DNA from: Atopobium sp.
GTDB lineage: Bacteria; Actinomycetota; Coriobacteriia; Coriobacteriales; Atopobiaceae
NCBI GenBank assembly: GCA_015258715.1
Contig: JABZHR010000002.1
Location: 62,001-126,000 of the forward strand
Reading direction: 5' to 3'
DNA length: 64,000 bases
The notes under the pieces were generated by a model that saw nothing but the letters and a program-made list of their open reading frames with translations, was not told where the DNA came from and made no database searches. The position numbers and the translations under genes are program-made. Shown here piece by piece: positions 38,001-45,401 of the stretch. Every line of letters starts with the position of its first letter. Position 1 is the first letter of the stretch.

Positions 38001-38367
38001 TCAGACAGCTGATTCAGCACTTACTGATGAAGATATTGCGCAGATGGCGCTAGAAATTGACCCGCGATCTAAGGCTGACGAGCAAACCGTTCGTGTTGCA
38101 CTTGACGTTTTTGCTGAGCTAGGGTTTATTAGCATTGAAGGATTTGATCAAACGCGAACAATCTCCGTCAATAGTCAAGCTTCGCACATGGACTTGCTGG
38201 AGTCTGCACGCTACGCTGAGGGGCTTAAAGCGCACGCTGAGTTTGAATCATTTGCTCAGTGGGTACTTTCTGCTTCACCAGATGAGCTGGCAGATGCTAT
38301 AACAAAACCCATCGTTCCAGAAATTGGTTCAACGTTTGATGGGGGAAGGGAGTCCTCTGATGAGTGA
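35002..38367 (+). CDS. recJ: RecJ exonuclease fused to a RecQ-like helicase
   Basis: 1121-residue fusion. Residues 1-570 are RecJ, the 5'-3' single-strand exonuclease: DHH motif I FGDFDVDGMSST (near 92), ITVDNG, VVTDHHEP (near 173), the DHHA1 signature RFGGHQGAVGV (near 418) and an OB-type domain. A Glu/Gln-rich linker (about 605-630) leads to a RecQ-like superfamily 2 helicase: Walker A MATGRGKS (near 658), FVYPLRALINDQ, DEAH box FDEAHHVG (near 764), ILATTATATTKSAQ, SAFGEGVNIS and motif VI QMSGRAGRDG (near 943). No RQC or HRDC domain is evident. The pair normally works as separate proteins in RecF-pathway end processing; here resection and unwinding are in one chain. It overlaps rel by 8 bases. 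Confidence 0.9.
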   Translation: MMPGIEKSTRWSVLTQDVYLESLFKKELHVTPLVARVLVARGFTDVAAAQEFLSPSLQRDWLDPQCIPGMAEVAAHVHKAIVEHKKIAVFGDFDVDGMSSTCLLTLALRRLGADVLPYIPHRFGEGYGLSKEALARVLQDRKPDLIITVDNGIAAAQEVAWLLQQGIDVVVTDHHEPADLVPQGVPVTDPKLVEDCPSRELAGAGVALKLVQVLGQLQDQPQLWLDYIDVAMLGTLSDMMMLNKENRALVSEGVKRLQKGLRPGLVALAAVAGQDIAQISADNLPFSIIPRLNAAGRMGTTDIALDLLLTEDAEEATILAGKLEEINAERRAIESKLTDEALAQAKEIYDGGHAIVLAKEGWHEGVKGIVASRIVNRYHVPCILFTIQDGVARGSGRSVGSVDLFHAVEQCADLTVRFGGHQGAVGVTVETSKIDAFRKRLSEVMAELPEEEFEASGEVTALVNLDEITINSIDALEALQPFGQGNKKPLFGVKGVVMKNRSRVGAGGAHLCFMASNGISSISSIMFRTPHVEAAAEYDGAVDLIFEAVNETWQGRTKPKLMVRDILYRDFTDEDDGPFEADLLGSAADLPLVVTKETTEADEASQEQAQQKRRELESLSSEELTQTLVTSMIGSRELLPLQKKTLEVLSQGTSCLSVMATGRGKSLIFQVHAACVALLQHKMSVFVYPLRALINDQVQSIKYTFEPLGISVEVLNGETDLSSREDLFARMRNNELDIVLTTPEFFSLHADQFVAAQNISFVVFDEAHHVGMNASEGRLAYAQMPQVLKMLGSPQILATTATATTKSAQNICELLSIETEHVYKDKTARTNLELKDLRGAKDRECALLSLVSDGTKTVVYVNSREQAQALTRMLRHRIPELGHKIAFYHAGLTPQIRKNVERAFRRGDVCCIIATSAFGEGVNISDIRQVILYHLPFGRVAFNQMSGRAGRDGKPSVIQMLFDAHDMRVNERILSSHAPQREALVAVYRALTALQPKLGAQTADSALTDEDIAQMALEIDPRSKADEQTVRVALDVFAELGFISIEGFDQTRTISVNSQASHMDLLESARYAEGLKAHAEFESFAQWVLSASPDELADAITKPIVPEIGSTFDGGRESSDE

Positions 38368-40705
38368 CGAGAGGACCAAAAAAGAGGCCAAGGCGCCAGG
38401 CGCGGATAATTACCGTCTGCTTGAGGGAGCCGTGCGCACATATTTGCCAGAGGAAGCTCAGGCAAAGATTGCTGCTGCATATGCCTTTGCTGCTGACTAT
38501 CACAAAGATCAGCGTCGTCGTTCTGGCGAGCCTTATATCAACCACCCAGTTGAAGTGGCCCTTATTCTTGCGCACGATCTTCATATGGATGAAGACACCA
38601 TCTGCGCTGCCCTTATGCACGATACTGTAGAAGATACGTCTGCCTCATTAGATGAAATTTCTTCTCGCTTTGGTGAGTCAGTGGCTGAGCTTGTTGACGG
38701 CGTCACAAAACTTACGTCCATCGAAGTCAGTTCAATGGACGAGAAACAAGCGCTTAACCTGCGCAAAATGTTCCTTGCCATGTCAAAGGACATCCGCGTT
38801 GTTATCATTAAGCTTGCCGACCGCCTTCATAACATGCGTACGCTGGCAGCACTTCCACCGGATCGTCGTCTGTTTAAGGCGCGAGAAACCATGGACGTGT
38901 ATGCACCACTTGCTGACCGTCTGGGTATCTCTTCGGTTAAGTGGGAGCTTGAGGATTTGTCTTTCTTCTGGCTTGAACCAGAGGAGTACCAGCGTGTTGC
39001 TCGCATGGTCTCTGACTCTCGTGCACAAAGAGAGAATGACCTCAACAACGCTAAAAAGACTCTGACAGATGAGCTTAATGCTGCTGGTCTTACCGATTTC
39101 CAGATTACGGGTCGTCCTAAGCACCTGTGGTCCATTTATCAAAAGATGGTCCGCAAGGGCAGGGAGTTCTCCAACATCTACGATCTTATCGCCTTGCGCG
39201 TCATTACTAAAAACGTAGGCGATTGCTATTCAGCACTTGGTGCTATTCATGCACTGTGGCATCCAATGCCTGGTCGTTTTAAGGACTACATTGCAACGCC
39301 AAAGGCCAATCTCTATCAGTCTTTGCACACAACGGTCATTGGCCCTGATGGTCGCCCTATTGAGATTCAGATTAGAACCGCCGAGATGCACGAGGCATCT
39401 GAGTACGGTATTGCTGCTCACTGGCTGTATAAGGAGCAGGGCAATTCAAAGGGCAAGATGTCCTCTGAAGACAAGCTTATTGACTCAACCATCAACTGGA
39501 TTCGCCGCAGTCTTGATTGGGCCGTTGAAGACGATATTGATGATCCCCACGAGTTCTTGGATAACCTGCGCGTAGACCTCTTTGAGCATGAGATTTTTGT
39601 TTTCACACCAAAGGGCGAGGTCATGAGCTTGCGCGTCAATTCAACACCTCTTGACTTTGCTTACGCTGTTCACACTGAGGTTGGCAATCACTGTGTTGGT
39701 GCGCGCGTTAATGGCTCCGTAGTTCCACTGACGCATACGCTTCAGATGGGTGACCGTATTGAGATTTTGACTAACAAGAACGCTCGCCCTTCTCGCGACT
39801 GGATGACGCTGGTAAAGACGCCGTCTGCACGTGCAAAGATTCGTAAGTATTTCTCGCAAGAGAACAAGTCTGACGATGCCGAACGCGGCCGTTCTGAGCT
39901 TGCAAAAGAGCTGCGCAAGCGTGGCTATGGCATCAGCGCTACGCGCACGGTAAAGGCACTTGATCAGCTCATCGAGCAATTTGATTATCGCAGTGTAGAT
40001 GATCTGTTTGCGGGAATTGGTGCAGGTAATCAGTCTGCTAAGCAGGTTGTTAATCGCGTGAGTGAAATCTTAGAGGAGAAAAATCCTGAGGTTGTTACTG
40101 AGCAAGAGCGCAACGCCGCGCGTCTTCAGGAGAAGAACAAGGCAATTGCAAACGATCAGCCTTTGGTTCGCTCCTACGTTATTTCTCGTACCGCCAAGGG
40201 TAGTCGTCCCAAGAAGTCTAACTGCGGCGTTGTGGTAAACGGCGATCCAGATTTGCTTGTTCATCTGGCGCATTGCTGCAATCCTGTTGCAGGTGACGAT
40301 ATTGTGGGCTTCATTACACGCGGTCGTGGCGTTTCTGTTCACCGCGCCAATTGCCCTAACGTTAAAGACCTGCTCAACGATCCAAAGCGTATCATCCCTG
40401 TGTCTTGGGACGCCAGCGGTGCTACAGAATTTAGGGTTGAGATTGTTGTTGAGGCAACGGATCGCATGGGTCTTCTCAAAGACGTCACGGTTGCGCTGTC
40501 TGACGCTGGTGCAAACATTCTTTCTGCAGCTACACAAGTGGGCGAGCAGGGCGTAGTACGTATGCGTTTCTTGGTTTCTATCTCTGATACCAGCTTGCTT
40601 GATACCTTATTTGCATTTGTAACTCGCGTGCCTTCTGTCTACGACGCTCGTCGTATTATGCCAGGTGAAGGCGCTAATCAGATGAGAAGGAGACTTTATG
40701 GCTAA
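38360..40705 (+). CDS. relA: Bifunctional (p)ppGpp synthetase/hydrolase, Rel type
   Basis: 781-residue RSH enzyme of the stringent response. The hydrolase domain is intact: RRSGEPYINHPVEVA and ALMHDTVEDT hold the HD residues. The synthetase domain has KGREFSNIYDLIALRVI and RFKDYIATPKANLYQSLHT, with the RFKD charge pattern of bifunctional enzymes. TGS (EIFVFTPKGEVMSL), a zinc-finger region (LAHCCNPVAGDDIVGFI) and a C-terminal ACT domain (DRMGLLKDVTVALSDAGANI) follow. ATG 38360 has GGGAG seven bases upstream; longer in-frame ATGs would lie inside recJ. The start overlaps the RecJ-RecQ stop and the end overlaps the next gene, so three genes are tightly linked. Confidence 0.95.
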   Translation: MSDERTKKEAKAPGADNYRLLEGAVRTYLPEEAQAKIAAAYAFAADYHKDQRRRSGEPYINHPVEVALILAHDLHMDEDTICAALMHDTVEDTSASLDEISSRFGESVAELVDGVTKLTSIEVSSMDEKQALNLRKMFLAMSKDIRVVIIKLADRLHNMRTLAALPPDRRLFKARETMDVYAPLADRLGISSVKWELEDLSFFWLEPEEYQRVARMVSDSRAQRENDLNNAKKTLTDELNAAGLTDFQITGRPKHLWSIYQKMVRKGREFSNIYDLIALRVITKNVGDCYSALGAIHALWHPMPGRFKDYIATPKANLYQSLHTTVIGPDGRPIEIQIRTAEMHEASEYGIAAHWLYKEQGNSKGKMSSEDKLIDSTINWIRRSLDWAVEDDIDDPHEFLDNLRVDLFEHEIFVFTPKGEVMSLRVNSTPLDFAYAVHTEVGNHCVGARVNGSVVPLTHTLQMGDRIEILTNKNARPSRDWMTLVKTPSARAKIRKYFSQENKSDDAERGRSELAKELRKRGYGISATRTVKALDQLIEQFDYRSVDDLFAGIGAGNQSAKQVVNRVSEILEEKNPEVVTEQERNAARLQEKNKAIANDQPLVRSYVISRTAKGSRPKKSNCGVVVNGDPDLLVHLAHCCNPVAGDDIVGFITRGRGVSVHRANCPNVKDLLNDPKRIIPVSWDASGATEFRVEIVVEATDRMGLLKDVTVALSDAGANILSAATQVGEQGVVRMRFLVSISDTSLLDTLFAFVTRVPSVYDARRIMPGEGANQMRRRLYG

Positions 40706-41471
40706 TCAAAATGAGGGCTGCTCTTGCGGCCATAATCACGAGGAAGAGCACGGACACGGTGGCTGCTGCGGTCATCATGGCGAGCATGGCCACGGTGAGC
40801 ATGGTCATGGCGGTTGCTGCGGCCATCACGGTCACGGTGGTTGCCATCACGCAAAAGACCAGATTGGCGTCTTCAAAGTAGGTCCTCTTGAGACCAACTG
40901 CTACATTTACGTTTCTGGTAATGAGTGCATGATTATTGATGCCGGTGCATCGGGTGCAGAGATTGCTGCACAGCTCTTGAACCTTGAGCTTAAGTACATT
41001 GTTGCTACTCACGGCCATGCTGATCATGTTGGCGGCGTTAAGGCTTTGAAGCTTGCTGTGCCTGGCGCTCAGTACCTCATCAACGAAGCAGATAATAAGC
41101 TTGCGCAGAGGGCTCATAACTCAAACGAGATTTATGATGATGCTCCAGAGCCAGACGGTTTTCTTCACGAGGGAGATGTTCTCTCTGTTGGAACTGCACA
41201 GTTCAAGATTATGGAAACTCCTGGTCACACTCCTGGCGGTATTGTTTTGGTGGGAGAGGGAACTGCTACTGGCGCCGTTTTTGTAGGCGATACGCTTTTC
41301 CAGGGTTCTGCAGGAAGAACAGACCTTCCAGGCGGCAACTTTGAAACGCTTAAGGCTTCTTTGAACCGCATCAAGACAGAGCTTGATCCAACCTCCATTA
41401 TTTTGTCAGGACATGGAAATCAAACGTCTCTTGAGGCAGAGATAGCAACTAACCCTTTCTTACAGGATTAA
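40698..41471 (+). CDS. Metallo-beta-lactamase-fold hydrolase with His/Cys-rich N-terminal extension
   Basis: 257 residues. Residues 1-52 are a metal-binding tail with repeated GHGGCCGHHG and HGEHGHG units, about half His, Gly and Cys. The remainder is a glyoxalase-II-like metallo-beta-lactamase domain: GPLETNCYIYV, IIDAGASGAEI, the ATHGHADHVGG metal motif (near 102-112), METPGHTPGGI, FVGDTLFQGSAGRTDL and ILSGHG. Such proteins hydrolyse thioesters such as S-lactoylglutathione-like compounds or act on persulfides. The tail probably stores or delivers Zn or Ni to the active site; that is inference. The gene overlaps the end of rel by 8 bases. Confidence 0.9.
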   Translation: MANQNEGCSCGHNHEEEHGHGGCCGHHGEHGHGEHGHGGCCGHHGHGGCHHAKDQIGVFKVGPLETNCYIYVSGNECMIIDAGASGAEIAAQLLNLELKYIVATHGHADHVGGVKALKLAVPGAQYLINEADNKLAQRAHNSNEIYDDAPEPDGFLHEGDVLSVGTAQFKIMETPGHTPGGIVLVGEGTATGAVFVGDTLFQGSAGRTDLPGGNFETLKASLNRIKTELDPTSIILSGHGNQTSLEAEIATNPFLQD

Positions 41472-41497
41472 ATCAGCTATAACTTTGATGATTTAGC

Positions 41498-41537
41498 AAG
41501 ACAGATTTGCATAGGTGCGGTATAGTACCTATGCAAA
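41498..41537 (+). promoter_or_regulatory. tRNA-Leu promoter embedded in an inverted repeat
   Basis: TTTGCATAGGT (41506-41516) and ACCTATGCAAA (41527-41537) are perfect 11-base arms. Between them lies GCGG plus TATAGT (41521-41526), a good -10 element, with AAGACA at 41498-41503 exactly 17 bases upstream as a -35. The same hairpin followed by CTTTTT could terminate transcripts from the upstream gene. Confidence 0.6.
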
Positions 41538-41544
41538 CTTTTTA

Positions 41545-41628
41545 GCCCGAGTGGCGGAATGGCAGACGCGGAGGTCTCAAAAACCTTTGAGGAAACTCGT
41601 GTGGGTTCAAGTCCCACCTCGGGCACCA
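41545..41628 (+). tRNA. tRNA-Leu (anticodon CAA)
   Basis: 84-base class II tRNA with a variable arm. Acceptor GCCCGAG pairs with CTCGGGC; the anticodon loop CTCAAAA gives CAA; T-loop GTTCAAGT; CCA is encoded. It precedes the infC operon. Confidence 0.96.
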
Positions 41629-41817
41629 GCTAAAAGTTTAAGCTAGATGTGAATTTCTCGTCATATCTAACTTGGTACTTGTAATGTCTTCTTGTTAGAG
41701 GTAACCTTACAAAGTACTTTTGAAGCGGGATTGAACGTGAGTCCCCACCTACACAGCGCAAAAGCAGCTGTCTGGTCAGACAATTTAACCTTTGCACGCT
41801 ACCTGTGCGTATTGTCT

Positions 41818-41844
41818 CCCAGTTGCTTGTGCACTGGGTTTTTT
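41818..41844 (+). terminator. Attenuator-like terminator in the infC leader
   Basis: CCCAGTTGC-TTGT-GCACTGGG (one bulged T) followed by TTTTTT sits 33 bases before infC, inside a leader of about 240 bases after tRNA-Leu. The infC-rpmI-rplT operons of many bacteria are feedback-controlled by L20 binding to such leaders, so this is a likely L20-responsive attenuator; the L20-binding site itself was not identified. Confidence 0.7.
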
Positions 41845-41876
41845 ATTGGCGGACAAGCAATTGTCCAAGAGGGAAG

Positions 41877-42458
41877 GTGTACAAGATAGCCAAGAACGAT
41901 GGTCCTCGCATTAATGAGGAAATCACTGCTCGCACGTGCCGTCTTATTGACGCTGATGGTAGTCAGCTTGGTCTTTTTGGCGTCAATGATGCAATGAAGA
42001 GAGCTCGTGAGCACGGTCTTGATCTCGTAGAGATTGCTCCAAATGCCGAGCCTCCTGTATGCAAGATTCTTGATTACAGTAAGTTCAAGTATGAGCAGGC
42101 TCGCAAGGCCAAGGCAGCTCGCAAGAACCAGGTCAAGATCGAAGTCAAAGAGATGAAGTTCCGCCCAAAGATTGATGTGGGCGATTACGAGACCAAGAAG
42201 GGTCACGTACTGCGCTTCCTCAAGAAGGGAGCACGCGTCAAGATCACCATTATGTTCCGTGGACGCGAGATGGCTCACCCAGAGCAGGGCCGTATTGTAC
42301 TTGATCGCCTTGCTGAAGATTTGAAGCCTTATGCCACAATTGAGCAGAAACCGCTCATTGAAGGCCGTAACATGCACATGCTCGTTGCTCCAATCAAGGG
42401 AGCGTTTGACGAGAAGCCCGAGGGTGCTGAGGATGGCACCACACAGGAGGAGAAGTAG
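41877..42458 (+). CDS. infC: Translation initiation factor IF-3
   Basis: Binds the 30S subunit and proofreads initiator tRNA and start codon. The N-terminal domain has [19 protein letters not shown] and [19 protein letters not shown]; the C-terminal domain has [17 protein letters not shown] and [12 protein letters not shown]. The exact start is unclear. GTG 41877 is listed, but its ribosome site is only three bases away; ATA 41886 lies eight bases after GGGAAGG, and unusual infC starts are known in other bacteria. An upstream GTG at 41805 would overlap the attenuator hairpin. It is first in infC-rpmI-rplT. Confidence 0.93.
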   Translation: MYKIAKNDGPRINEEITARTCRLIDADGSQLGLFGVNDAMKRAREHGLDLVEIAPNAEPPVCKILDYSKFKYEQARKAKAARKNQVKIEVKEMKFRPKIDVGDYETKKGHVLRFLKKGARVKITIMFRGREMAHPEQGRIVLDRLAEDLKPYATIEQKPLIEGRNMHMLVAPIKGAFDEKPEGAEDGTTQEEK

Positions 42459-42459
42459 T

Positions 42460-42660
42460 ATGCCTAAGATGAAGACGCACAAGGGTTCGGCTAAGCGTTT
42501 CCGCCGCACCGGTACTGGCAAGATTATGCGTGCTAAGGCTTTTAAGAGCCATATTCTTACCAAGAAGTCCCAGAAGCGTATTCGTGGCTTCCGTAAAGAA
42601 GCTGTTCTTTCCGCTGGCGATGCAGCAGTAGTTTCTCAGCGTATGGGCGCTAAGAACTAA
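42460..42660 (+). CDS. rpmI: 50S ribosomal protein L35
   Basis: 66-residue basic protein of the large subunit: [20 protein letters not shown] at the start, [18 protein letters not shown] and a KRIRGFRKE tail, a full match to L35. It begins one base after the infC stop with AGGAGGAG upstream, so translation is coupled to infC. It lies in the normal infC-rpmI-rplT order. Confidence 0.97.
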   Translation: MPKMKTHKGSAKRFRRTGTGKIMRAKAFKSHILTKKSQKRIRGFRKEAVLSAGDAAVVSQRMGAKN

Positions 42661-42701
42661 GCGCGCCACCCACCAGATCAAATAACAAGGAGTGATTAGA
42701 T

Positions 42702-43061
42702 ATGGCAAGAGTTAAGCGCGCAGTTGCTGGTCGCAAGAAGCGTCAGACGCTCGTTGAGCGCACAAAGGGTTATTACGGAACTTCCTCTCGTACCTTCCGT
42801 GGTATGAAGGAGCAGGCACAGCATTCTGGTCAGTATGCTTACCGTGACCGTCGTAACAAGAAGCGTGATTTCCGCGCACTGTGGATTCAGCGTATCAACG
42901 CTGCAGCACGCATCAACGACCTTTCTTACAGCAAGTTCATGCACGGCCTCAAGCTCGCTGGTGTTGAGCTTGACCGCAAGGTTCTCGCAGAGATTGCTTA
43001 CTCTGACGAGCAGGGCTTCGCAGATCTTGCAGAGATCGCTAAGAAGGCTCTCGCTGAGTAA
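42702..43061 (+). CDS. rplT: 50S ribosomal protein L20
   Basis: 119-residue assembly protein of the 50S subunit and, in many bacteria, the autogenous regulator of this operon. Motifs: [80 protein letters not shown] and [20 protein letters not shown] precedes the ATG. A terminator lies 52 bases after the stop. Confidence 0.97.
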   Translation: MARVKRAVAGRKKRQTLVERTKGYYGTSSRTFRGMKEQAQHSGQYAYRDRRNKKRDFRALWIQRINAAARINDLSYSKFMHGLKLAGVELDRKVLAEIAYSDEQGFADLAEIAKKALAE

Positions 43062-43112
43062 CTTCAGCTAGCGACTTCAGCCAAGCGATTTCTTCGCAGC
43101 TAGATAGCTACA

Positions 43113-43146
43113 CCCCGTACATCCCGGATGTGCGGGGTTTTCTTTT
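43113..43146 (+). terminator. Rho-independent terminator after rplT
   Basis: CCCCGTACATC-CCG-GATGTGCGGGG is an 11-base-pair hairpin (one T-G pair) followed by TTTTCTTTT. It ends the infC operon. Confidence 0.93.
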
Positions 43147-43200
43147 GGCGAGAAACCTGGTGGGACCATGGTGCTCCGTTGAGGTCCCGGCGAGCCTGAT

Positions 43201-43510
43201 TTTCTCGCCATGTCTAAGCCGTTTGCTGGAAAAGCACGCCAAGTCTGAGTGGTTTTGCCGGTTTTTCTCGCTATGTCTGAGTAAATTTGCTCAGACATAA
43301 TGCAGTTTTCAGGCTCAAAATTTAGAGCCGAAGCGCCTATCTTTGACGCGCCTGAATTCATCAAAGAATCTGTAAATTTTGCCTAAAAATGCAAAAGAAA
43401 CTGTGGATTTGCCTGATTTTGTCAAAGAATCTGTATCTAAAGTACAGATTCTTTGCACTTTTTAGGCGCGTGAGCTGGTTGTTGGCGCACCTGGCGAGAA
43501 ACCCGTGCAG
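43201..43510 (+). repeat. Interspersed intergenic repeat, copy A
   Basis: About 310 bases between rplT and a convergent gene, strongly similar to copy B at 60632-60924 and coding for nothing recognisable. Parts in order: two units of about 31 bases starting near ATGTCTAAG and AAGTCTGAG, a palindrome ATGTCTGAG-eight bases-CTCAGACAT (43273-43298), a spacer, units of 30 bases that begin with AAAGAATCTGT or AAAAGAAACTGT and contain TTTGCCT, and a hairpin with 12-base arms AAAGAATCTGTA/TACAGATTCTTT (43424-43454). GCCTAAAAATGC and GCACTTTTTAGGC form an outer stem. It ends with CTGGCGAGAAACCCGTG. Confidence 0.85.
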
Positions 43511-43580
43511 TCGCAATCGTAGCTGTGAACGGAACCGCGAGCTCACGGAAAGCCAATTTGTGAGCAGTCGTTTCCCCAGC

Positions 43581-44801
43581 TTATTCGCTCTTGTGTTCTC
43601 TGTGGATAAGCTCTTCGATGTGTTCATGCTCTTCTTCATGGAGTTGCTTAATCTCTTCATCGAAGCCTGGATCTTTAGGGGTAATGAGTTCGTCTTCACC
43701 AGTCTTTGGATCAGTATGGTGAAGCAGAACAGGCTCAAAGAGGTGCAGGTACTTTGCAAAGAAAGCAGACATGGTAAGCAGCATGACAAAAATTGCAATA
43801 CGAGGCAGCGTATTGACCTGCGTCATAATGAGCGAACCAACGCACAGAAGGGCAGTCCAACCGTACATCAAAAGAACTGCTTGGCGCTGGTTATAACCGT
43901 GAGCCATTAAGCGGTGATGGATGTGTCCACGATCAGCTGTGGCAAAACTGACGTGCGCGCGGGTACGGCGAACAATCGCGGAGAAGGTATCGATGATCGG
44001 AATACCTGCAACGACGAGAGGAACAATGATGGTTGTGAGTCCTGCCCAACGAGTGACAGACAAAAGCGAAATTGTTCCCAGAGCAAATCCCAAGGTTAGC
44101 GAACCAGAATCGCCCATGAAAATAGTTGCGGGATACGAGTTGTGAACTAAAAATCCAAGTGTGGTGCCTGCGATTGATGCACTTAAAAGAGCTGCGTCAA
44201 AGCGACCCGCCCAAATGGAAAGCACAAACATAGTGGTAGAGGCAATGCAGGTAATTCCTGAAGAAAGTCCATCAAGACCGTCGATCAGGTTAATGATGTT
44301 GGCGTAAGCAACCAGGTAAATGACAGTTGCTGGATAGGCGAGCCATCCAAGATCCACAAAGCCGTACGCGGAAAACGGATCAACAACGTTACCGATAATC
44401 AGACCGCCTGCAGCCGCGATGCTTGCAGCAATTACCTGACCAGCGAGTTTCTGAATAGGCTTGAGAGAAAAAATGTCGTCGAGCAAGCCGGTCAAGAAAA
44501 TTACCGCAAATGCAGCGCCAACAATCCAGAAGTTGACGTTGAGATAATAGCGAGAAGAAAGCGTAATCTCGGCATGTCCAAGGATTGCTTCAACGCCATA
44601 ACGCACCAGCATAGCAACGGCTAACCCAAAGAAAATTGCAACGCCGCCCATGCGAGGAATAGGTTTTTTATTGACTCGACGTGCAGAGGGTTTATCGACA
44701 ACTCCAAGCTTCCAAGCCAGTTGACGAACGGCAGGGGTAATCAGAGCTGAACCAAGACCAGCCGAGAGGAAAACACAAAACATGGTTACCCAGAGGTTCA
44801 A
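43581..44801 (-). CDS. tagO: Undecaprenyl-phosphate GlcNAc-1-phosphate transferase (TagO/WecA type)
   Basis: Polytopic enzyme that moves GlcNAc-1-phosphate (or a related sugar) onto undecaprenyl phosphate to start synthesis of wall glycopolymers. Seen: about ten membrane helices; DKPSARRVNKKPIPRMGGVA (loop 1), LTGLLDDIFSLKPIQKL (the DD motif), NLIDGLDGLSSG, FMGDSGSLTLG and the HIHH box in RGHIHHRLMAHGYNQ. These fit the WecA/TagO branch rather than MraY. The C-terminal tail is rich in Glu and His (QLHEEEHEHIEELIHREH), which is odd and may bind metal. TTG start at 44801 with GGAGGG eight bases upstream. Confidence 0.92.
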   Translation of the reverse strand: MNLWVTMFCVFLSAGLGSALITPAVRQLAWKLGVVDKPSARRVNKKPIPRMGGVAIFFGLAVAMLVRYGVEAILGHAEITLSSRYYLNVNFWIVGAAFAVIFLTGLLDDIFSLKPIQKLAGQVIAASIAAAGGLIIGNVVDPFSAYGFVDLGWLAYPATVIYLVAYANIINLIDGLDGLSSGITCIASTTMFVLSIWAGRFDAALLSASIAGTTLGFLVHNSYPATIFMGDSGSLTLGFALGTISLLSVTRWAGLTTIIVPLVVAGIPIIDTFSAIVRRTRAHVSFATADRGHIHHRLMAHGYNQRQAVLLMYGWTALLCVGSLIMTQVNTLPRIAIFVMLLTMSAFFAKYLHLFEPVLLHHTDPKTGEDELITPKDPGFDEEIKQLHEEEHEHIEELIHREHKSE

Positions 44802-44921
44802 GCCGTATACCCTCCAATAAAAAACAGTATTTAACTGCTAAAATCCATACCATTTAATTGTGCTGCTCATTAAAAAACAAGTCAAGACTTTAATCTTTTT
44901 ATAATCTCTTTATAGTAAGAA

Positions 44922-45088
44922 TTGTCCTTTTCCCGCGGTCTAAACTGGGTGAACCGACAAGTTTTTTCAGGGAGCCTAATCTCGTGTTCAGTACAGGCAT
45001 CCTTCGTTGTTAAGGAAGCTGGAACGCCCGAGTGCGGCGCCCACCTTATGAAGGTGGGTTCATAGATGACTGCGGGGAAGGATATTTT
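44922..45088 (+). ncRNA. Structured non-coding RNA, 6S-like architecture
   Basis: No gene fits this stretch. Bases 44927-44940 and 45068-45081 form a 14-base-pair closing stem (four G-T pairs) followed by ATATTTTT, a transcript-end pattern. Inside is a large bubble, with the hairpin CCCACCTT-ATG-AAGGTGGG on its 3' side, and a long terminal rod: CTCG/CGAG, GTTC/GAAC, CAG/CTG and TCCTT/AAGGA stacked with small internal loops and a CGTTGTT end loop. Closing stem, central bubble and terminal stem are the layout of 6S RNA, which sequesters RNA polymerase. TATAGT at 44911 is a possible -10. I found no primary-sequence match, so the family is inference. Confidence 0.5.
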
Positions 45089-45244
45089 TCTGCCTCGGCA
45101 GTCTGTGGTAAAGCTCTGACGGCTCGCGGAAGTATTCCAACGGTCCGCGGAAACGCCACGAGCCTCCTCGCAAGCCTACAGCCGCTCATTCCACGCATAA
45201 TCATTGACATACCTGCCCCTGATTGCCACAATAAGTACCGCAAC

Positions 45245-45320
45245 GGGGATATAGCTCAGTTGGGAGAGCGCTGCCTTCGCAAGGCAGAGGCCGAGGGTTC
45301 GAATCCCTTTATCTCCACCA
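45245..45320 (+). tRNA. tRNA-Ala (anticodon CGC)
   Basis: 76-base cloverleaf with encoded CCA. The acceptor stem GGGGATA pairs with TATCTCC, containing the G3-U70 wobble that is the alanine identity element. The anticodon loop TTCGCAA gives CGC; T-loop GTTCGAAT. Confidence 0.96.
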
Positions 45321-45401
45321 TGACTTTGACGCGCGCAGAGACCCTGCGCGTTTTTTATACCACCATCTGCCTGGGCAGATACGACAGGAGGCGAGAAACC
45401 C

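Noticed and set aside
43201..43480. 30-31-base periodicity in repeat A (and B), resembling a CRISPR array
   Set aside because: Units are divergent and contiguous, there are no unique spacers between exact repeats, and no cas genes are nearby.
44932..45076. Structured RNA read as SRP (4.5S) RNA
   Set aside because: The apical part has CAGG and GGAAGC-like strings, but the conserved GGAA tetraloop with the AGCAG symmetric loop is missing.
44922..45240. T-box, RNase P or tmRNA upstream of tRNA-Ala
   Set aside because: None of the invariant motifs of these RNAs (GGUGGNACCGCG, the P4 region, a tag reading frame) could be found, and no synthetase gene follows.
45046..45243. 65-residue minus-strand open frame upstream of tRNA-Ala
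   Set aside because: It has no ribosome site or family likeness and overlaps the structured RNA and its flank.
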